Shown here: positions 1 to 9,278 of the stretch, one piece after another | Layout: each line of letters begins with the position of its first letter | Position numbering within the stretch: the first letter of the stretch is position 1 | Assembly (NCBI RefSeq): GCF_030651495.1 | Contig: NZ_JAUSFI010000101.1 | Coordinates: forward strand, 62,001-126,000 | Length of the DNA: 64,000 nucleotides | Direction of reading: 5' to 3' | From: Undibacterium sp. | Lineage (GTDB): Bacteria; Pseudomonadota; Gammaproteobacteria; Burkholderiales; Burkholderiaceae_D | Made by a program: the position numbers and the translations under genes | The notes under the pieces: model-generated | What the model was told of the DNA's origin: nothing | Database searches by the model: none | The model's input: only the letters and a program-made list of their open reading frames with translations

Positions 1-5
1 ATTTC

Positions 6-875
6 ATGAATCACACGGGTGCGCTGGCCGAACAAAAACAGCGTCCGCGTGGCCTGAATGGCGATGAAGAGATCGTGCTGGAAGTGAAGAATCTGGGCAA
101 GAGTTTTTATACGCGCGAGGGATTCTTCGGCAAGAAAGAGTTCCGTGCGGTCGACAACGTGTCATTCAAACTGGCACGGGGCAAGACCCTGGGCGTAGTG
201 GGCGAATCGGGTTCCGGCAAGACCACGGTCGGCCTGACCCTGATGCGCCTGCATCAGGCGACAGCAGGCCAGGCGATCTTTGAAGGCAAGGATATTCTCG
301 CCATGTCGAACAAAGACTTTATGCCCTACAAGCGGCGCATCCAGATCATCTTTCAAAACCCCTACGCCTCGCTCAATCCGCGCTTTACCGTGGGCCAGAT
401 TCTGCTGGAGCCGATGCTGATCCACCAGATCGGCAGCAACGACAGCGAGCGCGTCAAGATGGCTTACACATTGCTGGAAAAGGTCGGCCTGCCGGCCATC
501 GCCTTCCAGCGCTACCCGCATGAGTTCTCGGGTGGCCAGCGCCAGCGGATTGCGATTGCGCGCTGCCTGACGATGCAACCGGAAATCTTGATTTGCGACG
601 AATCGGTCTCGGCGCTGGATGTCTCTGTGCAGGCGCAGGTACTGAACTTATTGCAGGATTTGCAGGAAGAGTTTGGCCTCTCCTACATCTTCATCTCGCA
701 CGATCTGGCGGTAGTCAAATACATCGCCGACCAGGTCATGGTAATGAACCAGGGTAAAGTGGTGGAACTGGCCAATTCGGATCAGCTGTACCTGAACCCG
801 CAGCAGGCATATACCAAAACCCTGCTCAAGGCGATCCCGCGCGGCTTGCAGCATGGCGCCAGGGCATCTCTTTAA
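6..875 (+). CDS. Peptide-type ABC transporter ATP-binding protein (probably 5' truncated by window edge)
   Basis: ATP-hydrolysing subunit of an oligopeptide/dipeptide-class ABC importer, acting at the inner face of the cytoplasmic membrane. Visible motifs are Walker [10 protein letters not shown] (residues 66-74 from the ATG at 6), Q-loop [11 protein letters not shown], signature FSGGQRQR (174-181), Walker B ILICDES (194-200) and the H-loop SHD around 231. The C-terminus has the family pattern of a repeated '[10 protein letters not shown]' segment followed by a short tail. The frame is open to the window edge and no ribosome site can be seen before the ATG, so this could be the second half of a fused YejF-like protein or a separate DppF-like subunit. 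The family is clear; substrate is unknown because the permease genes lie outside the window. Confidence 0.9.
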   Translation: MNHTGALAEQKQRPRGLNGDEEIVLEVKNLGKSFYTREGFFGKKEFRAVDNVSFKLARGKTLGVVGESGSGKTTVGLTLMRLHQATAGQAIFEGKDILAMSNKDFMPYKRRIQIIFQNPYASLNPRFTVGQILLEPMLIHQIGSNDSERVKMAYTLLEKVGLPAIAFQRYPHEFSGGQRQRIAIARCLTMQPEILICDESVSALDVSVQAQVLNLLQDLQEEFGLSYIFISHDLAVVKYIADQVMVMNQGKVVELANSDQLYLNPQQAYTKTLLKAIPRGLQHGARASL

Positions 876-895
876 AAAAATGAAAAGTGCACAGG

Positions 896-966
896 CCCCG
901 CGCGCATATCCCATGCGGCCTACAGAGGCGATGCCTTGAAAAGCCGCATGGAATATGCGCGCGGGG
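896..966. repeat. REP-like palindrome, long hairpin (copy R1)
   Basis: Two 24-nt arms (896-919 and 943-966) pair with a single mismatch; the core is GCGCATATCCCATGCGGC. The element sits just after the ABC ATPase stop codon and could act as its terminator or as an mRNA-stabilising hairpin. Related copies occur at 1091, 10568, 55811 and 57345. Confidence 0.8.
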
Positions 967-1090
967 AGGCACTAGTTTACTTTCATTGCCACGTTCATTG
1001 CAGGCTGTTGACTCGGCTTTCCTTGAAAAGAAATCATCTCGGTAAAGTGAAATCGTAGGGACAATAAGCATTGCGCCGTATGGAATCTCA

Positions 1091-1115
1091 ATGGGATATG
1101 CGTGAGCGGGCCGGG
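1091..1115. repeat. REP-like half element (copy R2)
   Basis: A single arm with the core ATGGGATATGCGTGAGCGGG, matching the third arm at 57426-57451. It lies between the ABC ATPase and the convergent Anbu gene. No partner arm is seen. Confidence 0.6.
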
Positions 1116-1155
1116 CTGTTTTGAGTTTCGCCGGTCGCGAGTTAGTGCTGCGAAA

Positions 1156-2040
1156 TTAGTGCTGCGAGGTGGTGAACTGTTGTGCCAGCGACTGCAGCGG
1201 TGCCACGCTTGCGTCAGGTGATGAAATGCCATCAGGCAAGGTGACCCGCACCGGCTGGCTGGACTGATTGGCCTGATCGGCGCTCGACAGGACATTGTCG
1301 CTGACCTCTGGCGCGGCATTCCAGACCGGGTCGTCAATGCCTTCAAACACGGTCTTGAGCTGCCGGCCCCAGGTGCTGCGTATCATTTGAAAATACTGGT
1401 TCTTTTCGTCGATAGTGACGAAACGGGTGACAGCCAGGCTGTCGGCCTGATAGACCAGCAAATCGAGCGGCAAGCCGACCGAGATATTTGAGCGCAGGGT
1501 CGAATCCATCGAGATCAGGGCGCACTTTGCCGCTTCATCCAGACTCGTTACAGGGGTGACTACACGGTCAAGTATCGGCTTGCCGTATTTCGCTTCGCCG
1601 ATCTGGAAATAGGTGTTTTCGCTATGGGATTCGATGAAATTGCCGGCCGAATAAATCTGGAACAGGCGGCAGCGCTCGCCCTTGATTTGCCCGCCAAAAA
1701 TGATGCTGACGTTAAAATCGATACCAAACTCTGCCAGCGCCTGGGCATCGCGCTGGTGAATCGTCCGCACTGCATCACCCAGAATACGGGCCGCCTCATA
1801 CATGTTGCTGGCGGTCCAGATACTGCGGCCATCGGCATTCAGGTGCGTTGAGACCAGCTCACGGATGGATTGCGAGATGGACAGATTGCCGGCGGTCATC
1901 AAGACCATCATGCGATCGCCGGGATTTTCAAACACACTCATCTTGCGGAAAGTGCCGACCTGATCCACACCGGCATTGGTGCGCGAATCGGAGAGAAAAA
2001 CCAGCCCTGCCTCCAGGCGGATGCCAACACAGTAAGTCAT
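1156..2040 (-). CDS. Anbu-type bacterial proteasome-like protease (Ntn hydrolase)
   Basis: Predicted N-terminal-nucleophile peptidase of the Anbu family (a beta-subunit relative of HslV and the 20S proteasome). The protein begins MTYCVGIRLEAGLVFLSDSR; removal of Met1 would expose Thr as the nucleophile, as expected for the fold, and the 'LSDSRTNAG' stretch corresponds to the conserved early beta-strand/Asp region. At 294 residues it is slightly longer than usual because of a Ser/Gln-rich C-terminal tail. It is the last gene of a minus-strand operon with an ATP-grasp protein, an alpha-E protein and a transglutaminase-like protein, a combination typical of Anbu loci. Substrate and physiological role are not known from sequence; these operons have been proposed to modify or cleave small peptides. 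Confidence 0.87.
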   Translation of the reverse strand: MTYCVGIRLEAGLVFLSDSRTNAGVDQVGTFRKMSVFENPGDRMMVLMTAGNLSISQSIRELVSTHLNADGRSIWTASNMYEAARILGDAVRTIHQRDAQALAEFGIDFNVSIIFGGQIKGERCRLFQIYSAGNFIESHSENTYFQIGEAKYGKPILDRVVTPVTSLDEAAKCALISMDSTLRSNISVGLPLDLLVYQADSLAVTRFVTIDEKNQYFQMIRSTWGRQLKTVFEGIDDPVWNAAPEVSDNVLSSADQANQSSQPVRVTLPDGISSPDASVAPLQSLAQQFTTSQH

Positions 2041-2070
2041 GATCGTCAGTTTCTGAGTAAAAGCACAATT

Positions 2071-2898
2071 CTACACCAGGGAGGAAGCGCCGCTGATGGG
2101 CGCAATCTGCACCTGAACACTGAGCAACTCTTGCCCGCCTCCGCGCCGCACCCCGCGCACCGGGGCGGCAGAATCGTAATCACGCCCGATCGCCAGCCGG
2201 CAATACGCGTCTGTCATCAGGCGGGCATGGGTCACGTCGATGCTGACCCAGCCGGCAAACACTTTTTCACTAACCCAGACATCAACCCAGGCATGGCTGG
2301 CGGCATGCTCGGTGGTGCCGGGATCGATATAGCCCGAGACGTAGCGGGCCGGAATGCCGCGCGCATGACAGCAGGCAAGAAACAGATGGGCGTGATCCTG
2401 ACAGACGCCGTAGCCCAGTTGCAGCGCATCGGCCGCACTGGTCGTGACAATCGTTGCGCCGCTTTGGTAGGCGACGCTACCGCGGATGTGTTCCGCCAGG
2501 CTCAGGAGATGGCTGGTTTGCAGCTCTGTCGTCGGCGGCAAAATGCGCTGTACAAAATCGAGAATGGCCGCCGTCGGTTCGGTCAGGTGCGTCGCGACCG
2601 TAAATACCAGCGGCGACAAGGCTTCGGCATCCATTAAACGCCCTAAATACGGGGTAAATGTCTCGACCAGCCCGTGCACGACGATGGAGACTTCATGATG
2701 TTGTCCGCTGATGGTCAGCGTATGGCACAGATTGCCATACGCATCGGTATACGCATGCCGATGCCCTGAGGTGTGCATATGCCAGGACAGCGCACGCTGG
2801 TGTGACTCGATTCGCGGCGTCAGGCGCAACTGCTGTATGGTGTAAGCCAGCGGCGCGGTATAGCGGTAAACCGTCTGATGTTTGATGGATAGCTGCAT
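2071..2898 (-). CDS. Transglutaminase-like cysteine protease, Anbu operon
   Basis: 275-residue protein with the bacterial transglutaminase-like N-terminal domain (begins MQLSIKHQTVYRYTAPLAY) followed by the transglutaminase/protease core. The catalytic Cys is in LGYGVCQDHAHLFLACC, the His in ASHAWVDVWV, and an Asp follows. The open frame extends upstream to 2970, overlapping the alpha-E gene, but the family start pattern 'hydrophobic-x-I-x-H-x-T-x-Y-x-Y' argues for the ATG at 2898. It is the third gene of the Anbu operon. The family probably hydrolyses or transfers acyl groups on peptides; the substrate is unknown. Confidence 0.87.
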   Translation of the reverse strand: MQLSIKHQTVYRYTAPLAYTIQQLRLTPRIESHQRALSWHMHTSGHRHAYTDAYGNLCHTLTISGQHHEVSIVVHGLVETFTPYLGRLMDAEALSPLVFTVATHLTEPTAAILDFVQRILPPTTELQTSHLLSLAEHIRGSVAYQSGATIVTTSAADALQLGYGVCQDHAHLFLACCHARGIPARYVSGYIDPGTTEHAASHAWVDVWVSEKVFAGWVSIDVTHARLMTDAYCRLAIGRDYDSAAPVRGVRRGGGQELLSVQVQIAPISGASSLV

Positions 2899-2917
2899 AG
2901 GAAGGTCGGCGCGCCAC

Positions 2918-3868
2918 TCAGGCCGCGACAGGCACGAGAAAATCGCGACTGATACGGTTGCCCAGTTCAAAAATACGCTCTAAAAATTCGGTCAGGGTAT
3001 CGTGCAGGCCGGTATCTAAAATTTCGGCAATACGGGCAAACTGTAAATCCGCCTGCAGCTTGCCGGCCAGGCGCTCGGTATCGGCAGACACATCGTTTTT
3101 TACCTCTTTCAGATTATTCACCACCTCGTCCATACATGCCAGCAGTGACCGCGGCATGTCGCCGCGCAGCATGAGCAGTTCGGCCACCCGTTCTGGCGTA
3201 ATCACGTCGCGATACACTTTGCGATAAATCTCAAAAGCGGAGACCGAGCGCAGCAAGGCGGCCCAATAGTAAAAATCACGTTGCGTCATTTCTTCACTTT
3301 GCGGGTTTTCCTTGGCGCCATGGAACTTCACGTCGAGTATGCGCGCCGTATTGTCGGCACGTTCCAGAAAGGTGCCGAGGCGGATGAAATGAATGGCTTC
3401 GTCTTTCAGCATGGTCCCCAAGGTTACGCCACGCGACAGGTGCGAGCGATACTTTACCCATTCAAAAAACTGACTGGGATCGCGCTCCAGCACTCCGCCC
3501 TCCAGCCGTTTTTGCATGTCCAGCCAAGTGGCGTTTTGGGTTTCCCATACTTCGGTAGTCAAGGTACCTCTTACGGCACGTGCATTTTCACGCGCGCCGG
3601 TCAGGCAGGCGGTAATCGAGGACGGGTTATCCGGGTCTCTGACCATAAAGTCGAGCACGTCCCGGCCATTGAGCAAGCCATATTTATCGTCATACGCTTC
3701 CTGCAATTCGGAGATTCCGAGCATGGCGCGCCAGCCTTTTTCGGCATCTTCCAGCGATTGCGGCAGCATCGAGGTCTGGATATTGACATCAAGCATGCGG
3801 GCGGTATTTTCGGCGCGTTCGGTATAGCGCGCCATCCAAAACAAATGATCTGCGGTGCGACTGAGCAT
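2918..3868 (-). CDS. Alpha-E domain protein, Anbu operon
   Basis: 316-residue, mostly helical protein of the alpha-E family (DUF403). The start MLSRTADHLFWMARYTERAE is the characteristic N-terminus and follows a good GGAG ribosome site; a longer frame back to 3907 is not needed. It lies one nucleotide after the stop of the ATP-grasp gene, so translation is probably coupled. No catalytic residues are known for the family; it always travels with circularly permuted ATP-grasp and often transglutaminase genes, suggesting a partner role in a peptide-tagging or peptide-synthesis complex. Confidence 0.88.
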   Translation of the reverse strand: MLSRTADHLFWMARYTERAENTARMLDVNIQTSMLPQSLEDAEKGWRAMLGISELQEAYDDKYGLLNGRDVLDFMVRDPDNPSSITACLTGARENARAVRGTLTTEVWETQNATWLDMQKRLEGGVLERDPSQFFEWVKYRSHLSRGVTLGTMLKDEAIHFIRLGTFLERADNTARILDVKFHGAKENPQSEEMTQRDFYYWAALLRSVSAFEIYRKVYRDVITPERVAELLMLRGDMPRSLLACMDEVVNNLKEVKNDVSADTERLAGKLQADLQFARIAEILDTGLHDTLTEFLERIFELGNRISRDFLVPVAA

Positions 3869-3869
3869 C

Positions 3870-5306
3870 TTATTTCTCCAATATCCAGGTGTCTTTAGTG
3901 CCGCCACCTTGCGACGAATTGACCACCAGCGAACCGTCTTCCAGCGCGACGCGGGTCAGGCCGCCGGGCACCATGGAAATATCTTTACCCGAAAGAACAA
4001 ACGGGCGTAAATCAATGTGACGCGGCGCAATACCGCTCTCGACGTACGTCGGGCAAGCCGACAGCGCCAGCGTTGGCTGCGCGATATAGCCATCCGGCTT
4101 GGCGATCAGGCGCTGACGAAAATCTTCGATCTGCTGCTTGGTCGATGCCGGGCCGACCAGCATGCCGTAACCGCCGGCACCATGCACTTCCTTGACCACC
4201 AGCTCAGGCAAATTGGCCAGCGTGTAAGCCAGATCCTCGGGTTTGCGACATTGATAGGTAGGGACATTATTGAGGATGGCTTGTTCCGACAGATAAAACC
4301 TGATCATCTCTGGTACAAAAGGATAAATCGATTTATCGTCGGCCACACCGGTGCCGATGGCGTTGGTCAGGGTCACCCTGCCGGCGCGATAGACCGACAG
4401 CAGGCCGGGCACGCCTATACTGGAATCGGAGCGAAATGCCAGCGGGTCCATAAAATCATCGTCAATCCGGCGATAGATCACATCGACCCGCTTCGGTCCA
4501 CGCGTGGTACGCATGTACACGGCATTGTCATTGACGAACAAATCCTGTCCCTCGACCAGCTCAACGCCCATCTGCTGCGCCAGAAACGCATGTTCAAAAT
4601 AAGCCGAGTTATACATGCCAGGCGTCATCACGACGATGGTCGGATTTTCTACCCCTTGCGGCGCCACCGAACGCAGATTGTCCAGTAATAGATCGGGGTA
4701 ATGATCGACTGGCGCAATCTTGTTACGGGCAAATAACTCAGGAAAAAGACGCATCATCATCTTGCGGTCTTCCAGCATATACGAGACGCCGGAAGGCACG
4801 CGCAGATTGTCTTCGAGTACGTAAAATTCACCTTCTCCGGCACGCACGATATCCACCCCGGCAATGTGCGCATAGATATCCGATGCGACAGAAATCCCCT
4901 GCATCTCTGGCCGGTATTGGGCGTTCTTGTAGATTTGCTCGGCGGGAATAATGCCGGCCTTGATGATGTTCTGGTCATGATAAATATCATGAATGAACAT
5001 ATTCAGCGCTTTCACCCGCTGCACCAGCCCCGTCTGCAGCTGCGCCCATTCGGCAGCGGGAACAATACGAGGAATGATATCAAAAGGAATCAGCCGCTCG
5101 GTCCCGGCATCATCGCCATGCACGGCAAAAGTAATGCCTACCCGACGAAATAAAATATCCGCCTCGGCCCGCTTGTGCTGTATCGATTCGGGAGCTTGCT
5201 GGCTTAGCCAAGTGGCGAACTCACGATAATGTTCACGGGCAGCTGCTGCTGTTAAGGCGGAGAACCCCGTGCCATCTGCCGTCATTTCATTGAAAAATTT
5301 TGCCAT
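3870..5306 (-). CDS. Circularly permuted ATP-grasp protein, first gene of Anbu operon
   Basis: 478-residue protein of the circularly permuted ATP-grasp type 2 family, predicted ATP-dependent carboxylate-amine ligase. Visible family features are HDIYHDQNIIKAGIIP near residue 110, the 'LEDNLRVPSGVSYMLEDR' segment, 'VMTPGMYNSAYFEHAFLAQ', the nucleotide-binding 'VVKEVHGAGGYGM' loop and the C-terminal 'HIDLRPFVL' and 'SSQGGGTKDTW' segments. It is the promoter-proximal gene of the four-gene minus-strand operon. The reaction is not established; a role in making an isopeptide-type product that the protease and transglutaminase act on is inference from the neighbourhood. Confidence 0.9.
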   Translation of the reverse strand: MAKFFNEMTADGTGFSALTAAAAREHYREFATWLSQQAPESIQHKRAEADILFRRVGITFAVHGDDAGTERLIPFDIIPRIVPAAEWAQLQTGLVQRVKALNMFIHDIYHDQNIIKAGIIPAEQIYKNAQYRPEMQGISVASDIYAHIAGVDIVRAGEGEFYVLEDNLRVPSGVSYMLEDRKMMMRLFPELFARNKIAPVDHYPDLLLDNLRSVAPQGVENPTIVVMTPGMYNSAYFEHAFLAQQMGVELVEGQDLFVNDNAVYMRTTRGPKRVDVIYRRIDDDFMDPLAFRSDSSIGVPGLLSVYRAGRVTLTNAIGTGVADDKSIYPFVPEMIRFYLSEQAILNNVPTYQCRKPEDLAYTLANLPELVVKEVHGAGGYGMLVGPASTKQQIEDFRQRLIAKPDGYIAQPTLALSACPTYVESGIAPRHIDLRPFVLSGKDISMVPGGLTRVALEDGSLVVNSSQGGGTKDTWILEK

Positions 5307-5414
5307 GATGTGTTATCGCTGTTGTTTGAACCTGAGTTTAATTATTAACTAGCAAGAACTACGCCAATCAAAAATGTAACCGCTAAAAGTTCAACAACGT
5401 CACGCTATGTCACA

Positions 5415-7451
5415 CTACGGCTCTCGAATATAATCAATCAGATCCAAGGTATGCGCATCAGGTGGCGGGGTGATAAGGCTGACCAACATTACTGAAAAAA
5501 ATCCGGCTGGCACGCCAAATATTCCCGCCGAGATAGGGGCGATATGCCACCATTGATTCGTGGCATTACCGCCAAATAAGGGATGCGTGCTCAGCATATA
5601 AAACACGCACACCGCAAATCCGGTGATGATCCCCACGATCGCGCCCTGCTGGTTAGCACGCTTCCAAAAAATGCCCAAAACCAGTGCAGGAAATAGCGTA
5701 GAAGCCGCCAGTGAAAAAGCTGCACCAACAAGTGACAAAATATCAGCCGGCTTCAGCGAGGCCACGTAAGCCGCCACCAGTGCCACGACGAGCAACAGTA
5801 GTTTTGAAATGGTGACGCGCTTTTGCGTGGAAGCGGTCGGATCAACCATTTTGTAATAAATATCGTGTGATAGCGAATTCGATATCGTCAGCAACAGGCC
5901 ATCCGCCGTCGATAATGCCGCCGCCAAGCCGCCTGCCGCCACCAGACCAGAAATAACATACGGCAAGCCGGCAATTTCTGGGGTAGCCAACACCACAATA
6001 TCGCCGTCGAGCGCGATTTCGGCTAGCTGCACGATGCCATCGTGATTGATATCCACAATATTCACCAGCGGATTGGTCTTGTCGATACTGGCCCAGTAAG
6101 TCACCCAAGACGGTAGTTTGGAAAAATCCATACCGACCAACGACGTATAAATATCATATTTAACCAAGATCGCTAGGGCCGGAATGCTGATATATAACAA
6201 CATGATAAAGAACAGTGACCAGAATACCGAATCGCGGCTTTCTCGCACCGATGGTGTGGTGTAGTAGCGTATCAGGATGTGCGGTAGCGCAGCGGTACCC
6301 ACCATCAGGCAAAACACCAGGGCCATAAAATTATTGCGCTTGATATCCGATTCAGCCTTGTCCTTGCCAACATACGGCATATAGTTGGAATTGACCGGCT
6401 CAGCGCGCGCCAGATTGGCATTCTTCGATTCTAGCCAGCGGCTTTGTGCATCTTGTGGCGTCTTTGGATAGTTGGCCAGAGCTTTGCTGGCAGCCTTGAT
6501 TTCAATCAGCGATGCACTCCCTGATTTCAGTTCATCCAATTGATGTCGCAATTCAAAACGCCCCTCTTCCCAAGAGCCCGGCAACTGTTGAATTTTCTTT
6601 TGATACACCTCGGCACGTTGCTGAAAAATAGCACGTACTTGTTGTTCTTTCGGTTCGCTGGCAAAAAATTTCTCCAGGACGTCTAACTTCGGCAATATTT
6701 CACCATAGGCAATCTGAGGTACCGGCAGCTGCGTATGTTTCACCGACAGCCAGGTGACCGGAATCATGTAGGCGATAATGATGATGATGTACTGTGCTAC
6801 CTGGGTCCAGGTCACGGCACGCATACCGCCCAGAAAAGAACAGACCAAAATGCTCGCCAGCCCTAAAAATATCCCGACCGAAAAATCCACCCCCGTAAAG
6901 CGCGAAGTGATCAGACCAACGCCGTAAATTTGTGCCACGACGTAAGTGAAGGAAATAATCACGGTAGCAATCACCGCCAGCACTCTGACTACATTACTGC
7001 CATAAGGCCCCGCATAGCGCGTGCCTAAAAAATCAGGAATACTGTACTGGCCGAATTTACGAATATACGGCGCAATTAACAAAGCGACCAAACAAAATCC
7101 GCCGGTCCAGCCAATAATGTAAGCCAGACCGTCAAAACCCTGTAAATACAATCCTCCTGCAAGACTCAGAAAACTCGCTGCCGACATCCAGTCGGCCGCC
7201 GTTGCCATGCCATTGAAGATCGCCGGAACTCGCCTGCCAGCCACATAATATTCCGAAATATCCGAGGTGCGACTCATCACACCGATCCCTGCATACAAGA
7301 GTATGGTGGCGAACATAAACAGATAGCCAATCCAGGCACGCGGCACGCCTTCTTTTTCCAGCACCGCAAGGCTGATCAAAAAGATGATGAAAAGCAGGGT
7401 GTACCAAGCATAGTAGCGTGTCAATTTTTTGGTAAAACCTCGCTGACCCAT
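5415..7451 (-). CDS. Sodium:solute symporter (SSS family, acetate-symporter-like)
   Basis: 678-residue multi-pass membrane transporter of the SSSF family (VC_2705-like subfamily), predicted to import a small carboxylate or amino acid with Na+. Family motifs include 'SEYYVAGRRVPAIFNGMA' and 'DWMSAASFLSLAGGLYLQG' at the N-terminal half and 'AGGLAAALSTADGLLLTIS' later. Between the first and second transmembrane blocks lies a hydrophilic insertion of about 140 residues (about 245-385), longer than in simple ActP proteins but seen in this subfamily. Its start codon overlaps the stop of the DUF4212 gene by one base. Substrate cannot be read from sequence. Confidence 0.9.
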   Translation of the reverse strand: MGQRGFTKKLTRYYAWYTLLFIIFLISLAVLEKEGVPRAWIGYLFMFATILLYAGIGVMSRTSDISEYYVAGRRVPAIFNGMATAADWMSAASFLSLAGGLYLQGFDGLAYIIGWTGGFCLVALLIAPYIRKFGQYSIPDFLGTRYAGPYGSNVVRVLAVIATVIISFTYVVAQIYGVGLITSRFTGVDFSVGIFLGLASILVCSFLGGMRAVTWTQVAQYIIIIIAYMIPVTWLSVKHTQLPVPQIAYGEILPKLDVLEKFFASEPKEQQVRAIFQQRAEVYQKKIQQLPGSWEEGRFELRHQLDELKSGSASLIEIKAASKALANYPKTPQDAQSRWLESKNANLARAEPVNSNYMPYVGKDKAESDIKRNNFMALVFCLMVGTAALPHILIRYYTTPSVRESRDSVFWSLFFIMLLYISIPALAILVKYDIYTSLVGMDFSKLPSWVTYWASIDKTNPLVNIVDINHDGIVQLAEIALDGDIVVLATPEIAGLPYVISGLVAAGGLAAALSTADGLLLTISNSLSHDIYYKMVDPTASTQKRVTISKLLLLVVALVAAYVASLKPADILSLVGAAFSLAASTLFPALVLGIFWKRANQQGAIVGIITGFAVCVFYMLSTHPLFGGNATNQWWHIAPISAGIFGVPAGFFSVMLVSLITPPPDAHTLDLIDYIREP

Positions 7452-7723
7452 TAGTGACTGTCCTTAAGCAATTTTTTTTGAACTCGTTCAATACCATGTG
7501 AGCGTACTGAAAAAATCGCGAGTATCACTACGTAAAATAAAGTGAGGCCTTGCGCGGCCATGTAAACGGAGAGAGGCCAGCCAAAGAAATTAAATGCGGC
7601 TAGCTCACGGGCAAAATACAAGATGCCGAAGCTCAGCACGAACCAGCTGAATAACAAAAAGAGTGTCAATCGTCGGGTCTGCCGCCAATAGGTAGTCGTG
7701 TTCTCTTTTACAGGATTATCCAT
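7451..7723 (-). CDS. DUF4212 small subunit of the sodium:solute symporter
   Basis: 90-residue protein with two hydrophobic segments (about 20-42 and 52-72) and the family pattern 'YWRQTRRLTLFLLFSWF' near the start. DUF4212 proteins are encoded directly before VC_2705-type symporters and are thought to be a small partner subunit. The overlap with the symporter gene (TAATG) indicates coupled translation. Confidence 0.9.
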   Translation of the reverse strand: MDNPVKENTTTYWRQTRRLTLFLLFSWFVLSFGILYFARELAAFNFFGWPLSVYMAAQGLTLFYVVILAIFSVRSHGIERVQKKLLKDSH

Positions 7724-7736
7724 ATCAAATTGCCTA

Positions 7737-9278
7737 TTAAGTTATATCGTCCATCAAACTGGCGTGTGGATTCATCTTAAAAGTGACTCTAAAAATACAA
7801 CCCGGGTAGTGCGCATCCTGATGATGCGGATTGTCGACGATCTCTATTTGAGCATCGTGTTGTTGTGCAATCTCACGCACGATCGACAAGCCAAGTCCAC
7901 TGCCCTGCACATTACTGCCGAGGATGCGATAAAACCGTTCAAACACATGTTCACGCTCTGATGGCAAGATACCTGGCCCATTATCTTCAACCTCGAGTAT
8001 CGCCAGTGCCTGCTCTTTGTTCAGCACCGTTCTGACCGTGACGCTATGGCCCTTGGGGGTGTAACGAATGGCATTGTCGATCAGATTGCTGAGCAACTCC
8101 CGTAGCATCATGGGATTGCCAAAGATACTGATAGGCTCGCCTGCTTGTTCAAAACCCAGATCGATACGGCTGGAAAAAGAAGCGGGGATCCAGTCTTGCA
8201 CGGTACTGCGCGCCAACTCTGACAGCTCCAGCGATTCCAGTGCTTGCGTTGCGGAGGGCTGATTTTCTGTGCGCGCCAGCGTTAACAATTGGTTAATCAG
8301 GCGCGTGGCGGCTTCGGAGCTTTTGGATAGTTGCAGCAGCGAGCGATGAATTTCTTCCTGATCGGTTTGTCGCAGTGCCAATTCGGATTGCATACGCATA
8401 CCAGCGAGCGGGGTTTTCATTTGATGGGCGGCATCGGCGATAAAACGTTTTTGAATCGCAATGGTTTGTGACACCCGGCCCAGCATATCGTTGAGTGAAC
8501 GCACCAGCGGCGAGATTTCTTCCGGCACCTGATGGTAATCAATCGGACTCAGATCATCGGGCTTCCTGGCACGTATTCTTTGCTGCAACTCGGCCAGCGG
8601 CGACAGCCCGCGACTGAGGGCAAACCAGACCAGCGCCAGCGCGATAGGAAGAATAATAAACTGCGGCAAAATCACGCCCTTGATGATTTCGTTGGCCAGA
8701 ACGGCACGTTTTTCCAGCGTCTCAGCGACTTGTATCAGTACCAGTCGCGGCTCAAAACTGGTATTCACCGGATTGCCCGCACTGGCTTTATTCAGATCAA
8801 TGTAGCCGTAGGCGACGCGGATATCGATGCCATGCAGATTGTCGTTTCTGATTAAAATATTGCCTGCAGCCGGTTTTTCTTCATCGGCCGGCAAGGGCAA
8901 ATCACGGTCACCCTCGATCAATTCGCCAGCAAATCCCTTGATCTGAAAATAGATATTATCCAGATCATCTGCCCTCAAGATATCACGCGCAGGATTCGAT
9001 AACTGGACCACCACTTTGCCATCAAGCTGTTTAACTTGTTGCGACAGCACCAGCACATTATCTTCCAGCGCGCGGTCAAAAGGCTGGTTCGCAATCGACT
9101 TGGCGACCAGATAAGTAATCGCAATACTCATCGGCCACAGCAACAACAAAGGCGCCAGCATCCAGTCAAGAATTTCGCCAAACAAAGAGCGTTGGATTTT
9201 TTCTATTGGCTGACTATGCAAAGCCGGTTCAGACGCTTGCGCTGCTACCGCTTCCTTTGCGCCGCTCGCTTCCATCAT
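7737..9278 (-). CDS. Sensor histidine kinase (TctE/QseC-like)
   Basis: 513-residue inner-membrane sensor kinase. A membrane segment at about 41-60, a periplasmic sensor region of about 140 residues (2CSK_N-like), a second membrane segment at about 203-221, a short HAMP-like linker, then the H-box FIADAAHQMKTPLAGM with the phosphorylated His at about 285. The ATPase domain shows 'NLIDNAIRYT' (N box), 'VEDNGPGI' and 'GSGLGLSIV'. The gene overlaps the upstream regulator gene by four bases (ATGA) and ends 13 bases before the DUF4212 gene, so regulator, kinase and symporter appear to form one operon; the likely job is sensing and controlling uptake of the symporter substrate. Confidence 0.93.
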   Translation of the reverse strand: MMEASGAKEAVAAQASEPALHSQPIEKIQRSLFGEILDWMLAPLLLLWPMSIAITYLVAKSIANQPFDRALEDNVLVLSQQVKQLDGKVVVQLSNPARDILRADDLDNIYFQIKGFAGELIEGDRDLPLPADEEKPAAGNILIRNDNLHGIDIRVAYGYIDLNKASAGNPVNTSFEPRLVLIQVAETLEKRAVLANEIIKGVILPQFIILPIALALVWFALSRGLSPLAELQQRIRARKPDDLSPIDYHQVPEEISPLVRSLNDMLGRVSQTIAIQKRFIADAAHQMKTPLAGMRMQSELALRQTDQEEIHRSLLQLSKSSEAATRLINQLLTLARTENQPSATQALESLELSELARSTVQDWIPASFSSRIDLGFEQAGEPISIFGNPMMLRELLSNLIDNAIRYTPKGHSVTVRTVLNKEQALAILEVEDNGPGILPSEREHVFERFYRILGSNVQGSGLGLSIVREIAQQHDAQIEIVDNPHHQDAHYPGCIFRVTFKMNPHASLMDDIT

